This document shows, piece by piece, positions 21,418-32,903 of a stretch of 64,000 nt of DNA. The stretch comes from Alisma plantago-aquatica (Eukaryota; Streptophyta; Magnoliopsida; Alismatales; Alismataceae). Position 1 is the first letter of the stretch. Each line of letters starts with the position of its first letter. Both the position numbers and the translations under genes were made by a program. Under the pieces are notes generated by a model, which saw nothing but the letters and a program-made list of their open reading frames with translations, made no database searches and was not told the origin of the DNA. Location of the stretch: the NCBI GenBank assembly GCA_963693085.1, contig OY856410.1:567210406-567274405 (forward strand), in the 5' to 3' direction.

Positions 21418-22029
21418 CGACATATCATTCCTTTTCCTATTTCCGGTCTGAGATGCAAGTGATGTTGAGGTATGTGTCTGTTGTCCGAGGGCTGGGAGAT
21501 GCTTCTTGTTTCATTCTTTCCACTATTTTTGTGGGTGTGGATATTGTTGTGTGAAGGATGTTTCAGGCTGGTTGCAACCTGGTGATCTTAGTAGTTGATA
21601 TAGCGCTTCTAGTCTTGTCGTGCGTCCGACAGGAGTACAGGATGTTGCTGCCAGCTTTATGTTGTGTATGCGGATGAAGATAGATAGTTCTTTCTTGGTA
21701 CCACTTCAACAAGTAGGAGTACTGGCCATGGTAGTTTTTCTTCTCCCTACGATGATGTATCTGCTCTCTTTGTGGGTGTGCTTTATTGTATGAGTAGCTC
21801 TTCATCAGAGTAGGGGCGAGTCTTTCTGCGATGGCTCGTATGTTTTCTTTTGGTGTGTAGATCTAGGTCAGAGTCCTTGTCTTTCTTTGTTGGGTCTTCT
21901 TTTTAAGACTGTTTGTAATACTTTTGGTGTTTTGGTAATCCTCTATAGGATTAGGGGGTGCTCTTGGTTGTACCTAAAGTTTTGGTATTTCATAATAGTA
22001 ACACGAGTTTTTTTTCCGACCAAAAAAAA
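21418..22029 (+). other. 3' untranslated tail of the LINE-type element
   Basis: T/G-rich tail containing TTTTGGTAATCCTCT, TACCTAAAGTTTTGGTAT and a final GACC plus A run. The same blocks appear in the same order on the minus strand at 42380-42700, which shows that the two copies belong to one retroposon family. Confidence 0.75.
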
Positions 22030-22289
22030 GTATACATAGGTTGAAAAATCCTAGTGCTTGACCTATTTGGGTAGTGGACTGACTCTCTCCTACTCTGGAG
22101 AGTGGAACCACTCTAAACAGCTTGTTCAAGTGCTTGTTTCAATATCTCTCATCCTCTCTATGCATGTTTACATTGCCATCAAATTCTCTATTTTCTATTG
22201 TGCCTAGTTGAAGTAATTTGAAGGTCTAACAAGTTTTGTGCAAGTAGTTTTAACTTTATTCACCCCCTTTAGAGCCCTTAGATCCAACA

Positions 22290-22740
22290 ATGTACACATT
22301 ATCGAGAAGATTCCCGTAAAGGAATGCATTTTTAACATCCATTAGCCAAATCTCATAGTCGTGATAAGCTACAATGGCAAGCATGATCATTATGGGCTTA
22401 ACCATGGAAACTGAAGAAAATGTTTCATCATAGTCAACACCGTTAACTTGTCTGAAACCCTTTGCAACTAATATGCCTTTATAGGTTAGTACTTTACCAT
22501 CCATGTCGGTCTTATTCTTGAAGATCCACTTGCACCCTATAGGTTTTACCCCTTCAGGTGGATCCACCAAGGTCCATACCTTGTTGGCATATATGGATTC
22601 CATCTCAGATCTCATGGCCTCAAGCCACTTCTCAGAATTTGGTCCCTTTATAGCATCTAGATAGGTTGTTTTCTCATCATCTATGCCAAACTCACCACCT
22701 TCCTGAGTCACATGATATCCAAATCTTTCAAGTCCAAGGC
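22290..22740 (-). pseudogene. N-terminal half of Angela-like Copia reverse transcriptase
   Basis: The minus-strand frame from 22711 reads LDAIKGPNSEKWLEAMRSEM, YANKVWTLVDPPEGVKPIGC, KWIFKNKTDMDGKVLTYKG, LVAKGFRQVNGVDYDETFSS and DYEIWLMDVKNAFLYGNLLD. It then reaches NVY at the SIRE border and continues at 2780. This is the fingers/palm part including the first catalytic Asp (LMDVKNAF). The segment is nearly intact, which fits a split by the SIRE element while the host was still fairly young. Confidence 0.92.
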
Positions 22741-23720
22741 ATTTCCTACTAGATCTACGATGTCCTTGTGTTACTTGAGGAATTTAAGATTCCACAAAAC
22801 TTTGTGATTCTCTTTGCTACTCTTGTAGATTTATTGGTTCAATGCTTTCTTGTTAGTCTCAAACCTCTTCGAGTTCCACTTTCCTACCATTGATTCCTTT
22901 GTAAATAAATTCCTTTTTTAGGAATGCAACATCTCTAGAAACAAATACTTTGTTGTCAGATAGGGAATAAAATTAAGATCGTTTGGTATTCTTAGGATAT
23001 ACAACATAATAACATTTACCAGACTTAAGGCCAAGACTTTCATAAAACATTTTCCTTACATCATCTTCACATCCCCAAATCCTCATAAAAGACATATTGG
23101 GACGCTTCCAAGTCCATATCTTATATGATGTCTTTTGAACCGATTTAGATGGTACTCGATTTAGTGTAAATGTGGTGGTTTCAAATGAATAAACCCAGAA
23201 GGTAGTTAAAAGTACAGCTAAACTCATCATTGATCACATCATATCCAACAATGAGTGATTCCTTCTTTTTGATACACCATTTTGTTGTGATGTTCCAGGT
23301 GGAGTCTGGTGTGATATGATACCACAGGCTCTCAGAAGCTCCTCAACTCTTAGATTAAGTATTCTCCACCTCGATCAGAACAAAGTGCCTTAATACTTTT
23401 TCCAAGTTGATTCTATACTTCGTTCATAAACTCCTTGAACTTTTAAAGAGTTTCTGACTCATGTTTCATCAAGTAAACATAACCATACTTATTGAAGTCA
23501 TCAGTATAGATAATGAAGTATTGATACCCACCTCTAGCAGTTGTTCTAAAAGGGACACATATATCAGTATATATGAGTCCTAATAGATCACTATCCCTCT
23601 CATTGTTACCAGTGAATGGAGTCTTTGTCATCTTGCCCAAAAAACAAGATTCACACATCTCTATTGATCGAAATCAAAAGAGTCCAGATAACCATCTTTA
23701 TGCAGTCTAGATATAAGATT
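22741..23720 (-). pseudogene. Angela-like Copia integrase
   Basis: The minus strand carries the end of the zinc block (CESCFLGKMTKTPFTG), then LLGLIYTDICVPFRTTARGG and YQYFIIYTDDFNKYGYVYLM (23658-23443). After frame changes it continues with FTLNRVPSKSVQKTSYKIW and SFMRIWGCE (23230-22973). These are core and C-terminal integrase blocks. The first catalytic Asp (YTD) is present. The middle, about 23240-23440, is shifted and has stops. Confidence 0.88.
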
Positions 23721-24257
23721 CTCATTTATGTGCCCTATAAAACAATGCCAAATTTATGTTTTGTTTGAGTTGTATGGTTTTAGTCTCTTGGTATTTACAT
23801 TATAAACATTTGTCTTTAAGTCTATCAAATAAAGATCATAAGACATTGGGGCATTGCCATAAAAGTTCCCATCTTTAGAAATAGAACATTGACCATTTTT
23901 AATATGAAATTCATATGCATCCTTGTCCATTCAAGATACATAAATGATGTTTCTATTTATGGAAGGTACATAATAGTAGTTTATTCACTCTATTACAAGC
24001 CATGTGGGTAGAGATAAATTGTAGGTTCCAAATGTTGTGGCAACAACTCTTGATCCATTTGCGAGTGACAGTTCAGCCTTTCCCTTTCCCAAAGGCCTAC
24101 TTCTATTCATATCTGACATATTGAAGCATGTGTGATATCTACATCTGGTAGCTTGTACCCAAGATGAAGAAGTAGATAAGTTTATCTCAATACCATATAT
24201 ACCTAAAGTGGAGATCAACATCCCCATATTCTTATTCCTGAATGCCTTCAAGTACAA
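23721..24257 (-). pseudogene. Angela-like Copia protease and pre-integrase region
   Basis: The minus-strand frame 24257-23985 contains STSSSWVQATRCRYHTCFNM. In this family the block is STSSSWVLDTGCGSHIC, so the catalytic Asp-Thr-Gly now reads Ala-Thr-Arg and the enzyme is dead. RSRPLGKGKAELSLANGSRV and VATTFGTYNLSLP follow. The pre-integrase block toward 23721 is full of stops. Confidence 0.85.
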
Positions 24258-24940
24258 AGGATAGATTCCTTTTGTACTTTATTTCTCCTCATCATGAGTG
24301 TTGAAGATTGGGATTTGGGCTTAACCCCAGAACTATTTGTGGCCTTGACTTCATCCTTGGACTCGACTCCACTGATCACCATTACAGATTTGTTCTTCTC
24401 CTTCCTTTCTTTGGCATTTATCAGCATGCCAAGAAAATTTGAGAATAATCTGGACATTTTATTTAAGAGGTAACACTCAATAAAGTGGCTATGTGATTCA
24501 TGCAATGATTTCAAAATCATATCCATGGCCAAATCTTAGCTCAAAGTGAATCCTAACTCTTCAAATGTTCCATGTGTCCAATCATATTTGGCACATGGGT
24601 CTCTATTGAGTCTTCCTCTATCATCTTACACTTAAAGAGCACTTTTATAACATCGTGCCTTTGTTGCTTTGTGAGATTATGGTTCACATTACTAAAATGT
24701 GTTACCATCTCAAGAATCTTGATGTCCTCACATTGCTCGTGAAACTCACAGTTCGTGCAACTTTCCATAAGGTACTTTATGTCTAGGGCATCATTGTCAT
24801 GATTCTAGTAAGCATCCACTTTATCCCTAAGCACATCAGGAGCAGGTATTTCTAGCACCAATTTATCTAGGACATAGAGCTTATGCTCATCATATCCCTA
24901 ATGAACCAAATACCATGGGACATGTCCCATTCTATTTTAG
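24248..24940 (-). pseudogene. Angela-like Copia gag, 5'-truncated
   Basis: The minus strand reads LYVLDKLVLEIPAPDVLRDK (about 24880), then the frame 24768-24553 with ESCTNCEFHEQCEDIKILEM and IEEDSIETHVPNMIGHMEHL. The frame 24532-24248 follows, with MDMILKSLHESHSHFIECYL and a lysine-rich tail. This is the capsid part of gag. The true N-terminus, primer site and 5' LTR that should lie to the right are absent: recognisable sequence ends at about 24940. Confidence 0.8.
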
Positions 24941-25366
24941 AGAGAGAGAGACAAACCCAATGACCCCCCTGCTATCCTATTATCATGTAAAAATTACATA
25001 ACATCCAAATTTGGATATCATTGGATCTTGGGGGCTTGGGATTAGAGGAGGAGTCATGAAATCTCTTGCCTATATAAGGAAACAGAAAGCTCCAGAATGA
25101 CTCCTATAATAAAACCACATTCTTAATTGTCTACAAAATTCCTAGAAACTCTCCGTCAGGATCATCCATGTATTCTAGAGACCTCTACCTTGAGACATGG
25201 ACTCTTCGATTCTCTGACCAATTCCTTGGCCCTTCATTGTCCTTAATCATCTGCAAGATGTCTTTGATCCTTAGGAAAGAACAATCAAGCCTCAAGACCC
25301 TTCCACAAGTCATACCTCAACCACCTGGAGGCTAACTATGAGAAACCAAGGTCCAACCCACCTACA
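24941..25366 (+). other. Unassigned LTR-like or promoter fragment
   Basis: A 426-bp stretch with a TATATAAGG box at about 25072-25080 on the plus strand, preceded by a GAGAGAGAGAGA run near 24939-24950. It looks like the 3' half of some LTR, but I cannot match its ends. It separates the truncated minus-strand Angela element from the plus-strand one. Confidence 0.4.
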
Positions 25367-27489
25367 TGTTGGTGTGCATGCCCATAGAGCCAATCATATG
25401 GTGATTGTAATGGGGCATCATATACTTAATTTGACAATGATAAAGGTAATTTTATCTATGTGTTTGTCTTAATCATGAGATGATGATATAATAGATGTCT
25501 AAAGAATCATGTTACTCGATGACATATGTCTTCAGGTTGAGGACCTGAATAATGAGATCATATGTATGATAAGAGTACATACATTCTTGTTATGTCCCTA
25601 CTCGGATAGTACTGTGGAAGTAAAATAGATAAGAATAATACACAAGACTAAAGTGTGTGTTGGTTGATGATAGAATCCCATCAGTCATGATATTTGATAT
25701 CAAACCAAACACATAGATAAATGTTAGAGAATAATGTATCCGACATTCCCAACTTGAGAGTGATGCATGGAGACCATGGAATGGTAGTTAGAATCAACTC
25801 TCATAGTAATGGTGGTGATTGTGGTTCTTAGACCTAAAGTCATTACCCTCATCACATGTCATTCGATGAAGTTTGACACCATCCAACTTAACCTTGAATA
25901 GGGGTTGCCATAAAGGTGATGCTCAGGTACGTTATGACACATGGGGATTGATTCTGAGTGATGTAGATGGGATTTGTCCCTCCTAGAGGAGATTCATATC
26001 CTAGTCACTTGATAAGAGAGACTGAGAATGAAATGGCCATACTCGTGTGACTCAATATGTGATATATGAGCTCACATGCATCTCATACAGTCTGTGCTAG
26101 TTCAAGGAACATGGGTTGAACATTAAGAGAATGACGATTCCATGCCTCGAGTTCAATCTAGATATCAGAGACAAAGGAACTATATGATCACTAGAACATG
26201 AATCACAAATTGTTGGTTGAAGTTGTTCTCCAACTTTCCAATTGCTTTGGTAGCAATGATGTGTTGCTAGATACCACTCATTGCTTGTGATGTAATAAAT
26301 CGGTTATGGACATTCACTACCAATGTAAATTGGGACCTATAGGGTCACACAAGGATGCACCTAGAATAGGAGTTTACTAATGAATATGGTTTAACTTGAC
26401 TACTAAAGTGTTTAGGTATTCCATTTAAATAAGAAGGGTTATAAATTGATTGACATGAATGTGAATTGACTGATCTACATGTTGAACCGATAGTTCAAGT
26501 GTTAGGTGAATTTAAACAATACCAATTGAACATTAGATGAACTAGAAATTGAATCATCCAGTTAAATTGTCATGCCCCGATCTCACACTAACCACTAATC
26601 ACGAGATTAGGGCACGACGGAGGGATTTTCACCTAAACAAATCACTGAGAACTTTTTCTTTTTAAAACCTCGTAATGATATCCGGATTATTGCTGTAAAC
26701 TAAAACATGATAAACTATTGCGGAAGCATTTCAATTAACCTGGCTAGAGAACATAAACAGAGTTTACAACATGTAACATTGTTTAACAGAAAGTAAACAT
26801 AATAGTTAATTTACATCTTTTACACATTCACCATACATACTTTCTCTCACCCACACCATGTCCCAAGGACCGAGGGGAAAGGACTAAGAGACCTCTAACT
26901 AGACTAACTACAAACCTTCTATAGACTAAGCGTTAGGATGAAACGATCCTTCTGATTCCTGTTGCTGATGCTGACCTGAAAATGTTTGAGTAGAGGTATG
27001 AGCCTACTCGCTCAGTGAATAGCCTTTCATTTAGCTATCACTAAACAACTCATCAGGTTTATAAATTGAAATTAAACATAAGTGCAGTACTAAGCAGGGC
27101 AGTTCTAATAACATAACAGATTTGTAGAATATAATCACATTTCCATGCCATAACAGATAATTTGAACAGATAAATAGATATAAAGAAATAGTACAAAAGT
27201 TCGAATACTTTAATTTACTGTGATCCTATATGAATACCAATTTATATTATTATGCCCTAATCATATGCAGTGTACTCTGCATATAAAGATCTGTAGCGAA
27301 CTACGATCTCACCGTACAAGACTTAGCGACACACCCGGGAAATGCTAAGTCTGACTTCCGCCCTGGTCTGCTGCAGGGACCACAGGCTCATCGGCCTTCA
27401 GTCTCATCGGCCTCACTATACTCTCAAAAGAGTGAACTCTAGACTCCTCCTCAAACCTGAGCACACAGGCGGAGAGTCTTACCGGGTTA

Positions 27490-27630
27490 CCACCGTGACA
27501 TCGCACGCGTTGTTGTTAAATAACCCCTATTTACTCCAGTGCCACCGTGACATCGGACGTGTTGTTGTTGAACATTGCCTTTCCATCCTCGTGCCACCGT
27601 GACATCGCACGCGTTGATGTTGAACACGAG
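27490..27630. repeat. Tandem CCACCGTGACATCG units in the Tekay LTR
   Basis: Three copies with a period near 52 bp, each followed by GCACGCGTTG or a close variant. The same array is at about 34730-34865 in the other LTR. Confidence 0.7.
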
Positions 27631-28049
27631 TCCCCCCCCCTTGGTTGCAGACCTCTCAAAGGGGTTCTACAGTGTTAGGGCACCTAAGTCTATTAACTGA
27701 TTAACATATAACACTTAAACAGGAAAAACACATTTCATACGTATTCCACATTCTGAATATCACTTAAAAACACACATATATATCATTTGTCTTCTTTAAA
27801 CATGACTCAATATCACTTATTCAAATTCATTGCTAGACAACCATCTTTATTCAGCATATGCATTGCAACTGTAAAATAGGAAATTCCATCTTTTTCATCA
27901 ATCATATTATGTATCTCAAGTTCCATTGAATCTATAATACTCTATTGTATGTGCTAAACTGTTTAGAAGTTATACCAACTGATACTAAAGCAATTAAGCA
28001 CTTAAAATGAGTTAAATAATGATTTCTAAATGAACTACTACTCACAACT

Positions 28050-28272
28050 TGAAACTCGGCCGATCACTTTGGAACTCGGCCGATCACTTCACAGTTTCTG
28101 AAACTCGGCCGACCAACTTCGGCCGATCAACAGGAAACTCGACCGATCCACTGGGAAACTCGGCCGATCGAAACACAGCTTGTTTACCTACAAAAGAAAC
28201 TCGGCCGATTCAAGACCAAACTCGGCCAACCAAAACGCTGTTCGAAATCCTAAACAAGGAACTCGGCCGAAC
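28050..28272. repeat. TCGGCCGA palindrome cluster in the Tekay LTR
   Basis: About nine exact or near copies of ACTCGGCCGA within 220 bp, irregularly spaced. In element sense they lie 700-920 bp into the LTR. The counterpart at about 35293-35536 has at least one extra copy. Confidence 0.7.
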
Positions 28273-28973
28273 CGCGCACAGACAAAAAATAAAAACGGAC
28301 CTGCAGATGTCGATTTCACTCGAATCGATGGGCAAAACCCTCGATTTGCGTTGCAAATCACTTGCAAAAGGTGCACACCACCAGGGACTAGTTGGAGGGG
28401 GAGGAAGGACAAGCTAGGGCTGCTCTTTGCACCCTAATCTCCAGGCCATCGCCTTGCAAACGCAGCTCCTACTGCAAGCTAGCTCGAATCGATGGAAAAG
28501 AAGGTGGAAGGAAGGAAGAAGATGAGTCGCAGCTGCTGGCCGGAGCAAAAACCAAGCTCCAAACGTCCTTCTCCTCAGCTCTCTTTCTCTCTCTCTCTCA
28601 CGCGAAGGAAGAAGAAGAACGCTCCTGCGTTCTCTCATTTCTGGAAAAATGAAACGAGATAAGTGAGAAAGAATAGATAAGGAGGAAAACCTAGGGGCCA
28701 AAACGCAAAGTCCAAGAACTTCCAAAAACTACAAACGGGTCCCTACAAGCCCAAAAACATGCAACTTTTGAATCGAAGGTCGGATTCGAACGATTTCTCT
28801 GGCAACGCTTCAAGCGTAAGATCCCACACGTTTTAAGGGCTAGGATTCACGCTAAGCACATATCATATCCGTTAAAAACATTATTAATAAAAACAAGCTT
28901 ATAACTTAGCAAAGCAGCTAAACACATGCTTAGCAGCATACTTACAAGGATAAGCTCAACGCGGGTCGTAACA

Positions 28974-28984
28974 ATCTCCCTCCC
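28974..28984 (-). other. Polypurine tract of the Tekay-type element
   Basis: GGGAGGGAGAT on the minus strand directly precedes the 3' LTR start at 28973. Confidence 0.85.
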
Positions 28985-29009
28985 TTATAAGAATTTCGTC
29001 CCAAAATTC

Positions 29010-30086
29010 CTAAAAAGGAAAAGGAAACTTGCTGCGCATCTCAGACTCAAGTTCCCACGTAGCTTCCTCAAGATTATGGTTCCTCCACAGAACCTTTACC
29101 AAAAGAATCTCACGGTTCTTAAGCTTCTTAATCCGGTGATCGACTATCTGCACTGGTCCTTCCACGTAGGACACATCTGTCCTAAGCTGCGCCGGTTCTG
29201 GATCTAAAATCTTTTTTGTACCGGGATGACACCTTTTCAGCATAGACACATGAAACACATCATGAAGATTTGCCAACTCAGACGGCAAATCCAACCTGTA
29301 AGCTACAGGTCCAATCCTCTCAACAATAGGATATGGGCCCATGTACCTAGGGGTCAACTTACCCCTCTTGCCAAACCTTAGCACTCCCTTCCACGGTGAA
29401 ACCTTCAGATAAATCTCGTCACCAACCTCAAACTCAAGAGGTCGACGTCGTCTCTTTGCATAACTTTTCTGTCTGTCATGTGTAGCTTTCAACTGCTCCC
29501 TAATCACAGATATCTTCTCTGTAGTTATATCGACTATCTCAGGTCCAAGAATTTCTTTCTCACCAACCTCGAACCAACAAACTTGCGATCTACACTTCCT
29601 GCCATATAGAGCTTCAAATGGGGCCATTCCAAGACTAGAATGGTAGCTGTTATTATATGCAAACTCCATCAGGCTTAAGTGTTCTTCCCAGTTACCTCTA
29701 AACTGCAGAATGCATGCTCTCAGCATGTCTTCAAGGGTCTGAATGGTCCTCTCAGATTGACCATCTGTCTGTGGGTGAAACGTTGTACTAAACCTCAACT
29801 TTGTGCCCAACGCACGATGTAACTGATTCCGGAATCTAGATGTAAACTTTGGATCTATATCAGAAATAATGGAAACTGGAATTCCATGCAATCTGATTAC
29901 CTCGTCTACATATATCTTGGCCAGCTTCAGAACATCAAAGGTTGACTTGACCGGAAGAAAGTGAGCAGACTTAGTTAGTCTATCAACAATCACCCAAATC
30001 GAGTCTGAACCCCTAGACGTCCTGGGTAATCCTACCACAAAATCCATCGTGATGTGTTCCCATTTCCATTCAGGTATAGGAAGCGA
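29010..30086 (-). pseudogene. Tekay-type integrase core and chromodomain
   Basis: Part of the gag-pol frame after the TAG at 30087-30089. The 345-residue stretch from Met 30047 has the three catalytic residues: Asp in MDFVVGLP, Asp63 in ISDIDPKFTS and Glu99 in GQSERTIQ, with exactly 35 residues between the last two. GPYPIVERIGPVAYRLDLP and HDVFHVSMLKRCHPG follow. The C-terminal 50 residues form a chromodomain-like block (VKVLWRNHNLEEATWELE), which in this lineage guides insertion into heterochromatin. It ends at a natural stop at 29010-29012. The residues themselves look competent; only the upstream stops prevent its production as part of pol. Confidence 0.93.
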
Positions 30087-31739
30087 CTACAAGGTACCAG
30101 CAGGTTTTTGATGCTCAGCCTTAACCTGCTGACACACTCCACATCTAGCCACGTACTCAGCCACATCTCTTTTCATACCCGACCACCAGTACAGCTCTCT
30201 GAGATTCATGTACATTTTTGTGTTACCAGGATGCATAGCATACATAGAAGCATGCGCTTCTTCAAGAATCTGCTCTTTCAGCTCACTGTTCCCAGGTACA
30301 CACAACCTGTCATGAAGATACAACACACCATCGTCAGAAAACCGGAATTCTGTTCTTTTACCTTCCGACATATCCTGCATAACCTGCCACAACTCGTCAT
30401 CACTCTGTTGCAACTCCTTAATCTGATCATAGAAAGTAGGTTTGACATGCATCTGAGCAATCAACCCACTCGGTCCAGTCACATCCAAGTCTAAATTCAA
30501 CTTTCGCATATCTACAAGCAAGTCTCTCTTGGAACATGCCATAGAAAATGCATATGTAGTTGAACTTGACTTTCTACTCAAAGCATCTGCTACAACATTC
30601 GCTGTACCAGGATGGTAATCGATTGTCACATCATAATCCTTGATTAGCTCAAGCCATCTGTGCTGTCTCAAATTCAAATCCTTCTGAGTGAAGATATACT
30701 TCAGGCTCTTATGGTCCGTAAACACCTGACATGTCTCACCATACAAGTAGTGATGCCATGTCTTAAGAGCATGAACTATAGCATCCAACTCCAGATCATG
30801 AGTGGGGTAGTTCTCTTCGTTCTTCTTAAGCTGTCTAGATGCATAAGCCACAACTTTGCCTTCTTGCATCAGTACACAGCCCAAGCCTCTCCTGGAAGCA
30901 TCACAGAACACTGTATAACCTTTATCTGCCTCAGGCAAAACCAACACTGGCACTGAGGTCAACTTCCTCTTCAAGATCTGAAAACTCTTCTCACAGTTAT
31001 CAGACCAAACAAACGGTGCATCCTTCCTCGTCAAGCGTGTCAAGGGTGATGCTAGCACACTGAAGTTATGTATAAACCTTCTGTAATAGCCTGCTAATCC
31101 CAAGAAACTTCTAATCTTAGTAGGAGTCTTAGGCCGTTCCCACTGAAGCACAGAATCAACTTTCTTAGGATCAACGCTAACTCCATCTCTTGAGATAACA
31201 TGTCCAAGAAATGCTACCTCAGCCAACCAGAACTCGCACTTGCTAAACTTAGCATACAACTGATGTTGCCTTAGCAACTGCAACGCTAAACTCAGGTGTT
31301 GCTCATGCTGTTCATCATCTCTAGAGTAGATCAGAATATCATCTATAAAGACTACAATAAACTGATCTAGGAACAGTTTGAAAATCCGATTCATCATATC
31401 CATAAAGGCAGCTGGCGCATTGGTCAGCCCAAACGACATGACCAGAAACTCATAATGCCCATACCTAGTTATGAAAGCTGTTTTTGAAATATCAGAAGCC
31501 TTTACTCTAAGCTGATGGTATCCAGATCTCAAATCTATTTTAGAGAAAATCGTTGCTCCACGCAATTGATCAAACAGATCGTCTATTCTCGGCAAAGGGT
31601 ACTTGTTCTTAATAGTGATCTTGTTCAGTTGCCTGTAATCTATACAGAGACGCATGGTACCATCCTTCTTTTTAACAAACAACACTGGAGCACCCCACGG
31701 CGAAGAACTGGGTCTGATGAAACCCTTATCCAGCAATTC
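30087..31739 (-). pseudogene. Tekay-type reverse transcriptase, RNase H and integrase zinc domain
   Basis: A 549-residue open stretch between two TAG codons. Reverse transcriptase: [20 protein letters not shown] near the start, Asp68 in [12 protein letters not shown], and the active site FIDDILIYS at residues 130-138. RNase H: Asp279 ([10 protein letters not shown]), Glu316 (THDLELDA) and Asp341 ([10 protein letters not shown]), all intact. The integrase HHCC domain follows ([10 protein letters not shown] near residue 500, [11 protein letters not shown] near 535). All catalytic residues I can check are present. The frame ends at GTL-TAG, where the family has a Gln codon before SLPIPEWKWE. Confidence 0.95.
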
Positions 31740-32903
31740 CTACAACTGCACCTTGAGTTCCTTCAACTCTGCAGGTGCCATTCTATAGGCTGGCAGTGCT
31801 ACTGGATGACTACCTGGATATACCTGAATCTCAAAATCAATGTCTCTGACAGGAGGTAGGCCTGGTAACTCTTCTGGAAAAACATCAGAAAACTCACGAA
31901 CCACAGGCACATCATAAACACTGGCGGTGCTCTTCTCTGCTCTAGTGTCAACCACATGAGCAAGGAACGCTTCACATCCTTTCTGTAGCATCTTATCAGC
32001 TACAATAGCTGATACTATGCACGTAGGCAGAACTTTCCTGTCTCCAGTAAAGACACAAGAAAATTCACCTAGTTGAAAGGTAGCTTCCTTCTTCCAACAA
32101 TCGAGTTGCACTCGATAAGTCTCAAGACAATCCATACCCAGGATGACTTGAAAAGTATTGACATCCAGGGGTATGAGATTAGCAGCAAAGGTGTACCCTC
32201 CAAAAGATAACAAACATCCGGGACAGAACTCAGTCAGAACCGTTGGTCCACCTAGTGGAACTCTCAACACTAACTCATCTACCAATTCTTGAGTTAACAA
32301 ATTAAGTTCACCAACTAAAGAACGTCGTATGAAAGAGTGAGTAGCACCCGGATCTATCAAAACTGAAACTGGTATACTATTGAATAAGAACATCGTTCCA
32401 GTAACAACTTGTGAAGAAATTATACCTTCCTGAGGTGTCAAAGAGAAGAAACATGCTGAAGCTCTCCCTCTGCCACGCTGTCCTCTCTGACCACTCCTGC
32501 CACTGGGCACACCACCACCTCTAGACCCAGAAGCCACAGAAGAACTCGGAACATCAGGGTGATGAGGCTGGAAAGCTTGTGATGCTACTTGTCGAAGTTG
32601 AGGACATTCCTTTCTGAAATGTCCTACTTGTCCGCAGACAAAACAACTTGCACCCCAACAGGGACCAGTATGTACTATTCCACAGTTGTCACATGGCAGC
32701 ATCTCATGTCTCTAGGGACCTGTCACTGACATTGACGACCCAGAAGACTGTCCACTAGCGGCACTGCCCCATCTCCTTGGGTAGTATCTCCCTCTGCCTC
32801 TAGAAGAAGTAACATCCTCAGATCTCCGTCTGCTGAAACAGCTAAAGCCACGCCCAAGTTTAGAAAAGAAACCTCTACTTCCACCTCTAAATCCACTACT
32901 GGA
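31740..32903 (-). pseudogene. Tekay-type nucleocapsid zinc knuckle and protease
   Basis: This stretch of the gag-pol frame begins after the first TAG (32904-32906), has a second TAG at 32712-32714, and ends at a third (31740-31742). It contains an Arg/Gly/Ser-rich linker, the CCHC knuckle CFVCGQVGHFRKEC (about 32642-32601) and the protease motif VLIDPGATHSFI (about 32363-32328). The usual DSG reads DPG here. I recall this variant from related plant polyproteins, but cannot confirm activity. The last residues (ELKELKVQL) lead into the reverse transcriptase after the TAG. Confidence 0.92.

Larger units (their letters stand above)
19906..22029 (+). mobile_element. ORF1-only LINE-type element in the SIRE 3' LTR
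   Basis: About 2.1 kb inserted into the LTR sequence ATAAGTATACATAGG. The 3' end is TTTTCCGACC followed by eight A residues (22022-22029), after which the LTR resumes. Only a very short duplication (AAGTA, overlapping the A tract) can be proposed. The element has one open frame (LINE ORF1 type) and a 600-bp T/G-rich 3' tail similar to the copy at 42380-43915. There is no endonuclease or reverse transcriptase, so it is non-autonomous. Confidence 0.75.
2781..22289 (+). mobile_element. SIRE/Maximus-like Copia retrotransposon with nested guests
   Basis: A 19.5 kb plus-strand element including its insertions. It is flanked by the perfect 5-bp duplication ATGTA (2776-2780 and 22290-22294) and interrupts a Copia reverse transcriptase frame that resumes exactly on the other side. 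Order: 5' LTR (2781-6400), primer-binding site, gag, protease, integrase, reverse transcriptase, RNase H, an extra 3' region with an envelope-like remnant, polypurine tract, 3' LTR (18357-22289). The 1.5 kb LTR (guests removed), the gag style and the long 3' region point to SIRE/Maximus. Every coding domain carries stops or shifts. Confidence 0.92.
18357..22289 (+). repeat. 3' LTR of the SIRE-like element, with a LINE guest and a replaced segment
   Basis: It starts TATTGACTTAAG (TG changed to TA) and ends CTTAGATCCAACA, followed by the duplication ATGTA. It matches the 5' LTR except for 18630-19283, where unrelated sequence replaces about 370 bp, and for the LINE-type insertion ending at 22029. 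After that guest the LTR resumes with TATACATAGGTTG. Confidence 0.88.
26568..28973 (-). repeat. 3' LTR of the Tekay-type element
   Basis: 2406 bp, in element sense beginning TGTTACGACCCGCG (28973) and ending GGGGCATGACA (26568). It contains three tandem units of about 52 bp starting CCACCGTGACATCG (about 27490-27630) and a cluster of the palindrome TCGGCCGA (about 28056-28270). About 2 percent differences from the other LTR in the first 800 bp compared by eye. It also has a 16-bp repeat of CATCGGCCT-containing sequence near 27390 that the other LTR lacks. Confidence 0.95.

Noticed and set aside
28414..28725. Minus-strand 103-codon frame repeated at 35678-35989
   Set aside because: It lies within the Tekay LTRs and contains a purine-rich low-complexity stretch; duplication simply reflects the LTR pair.
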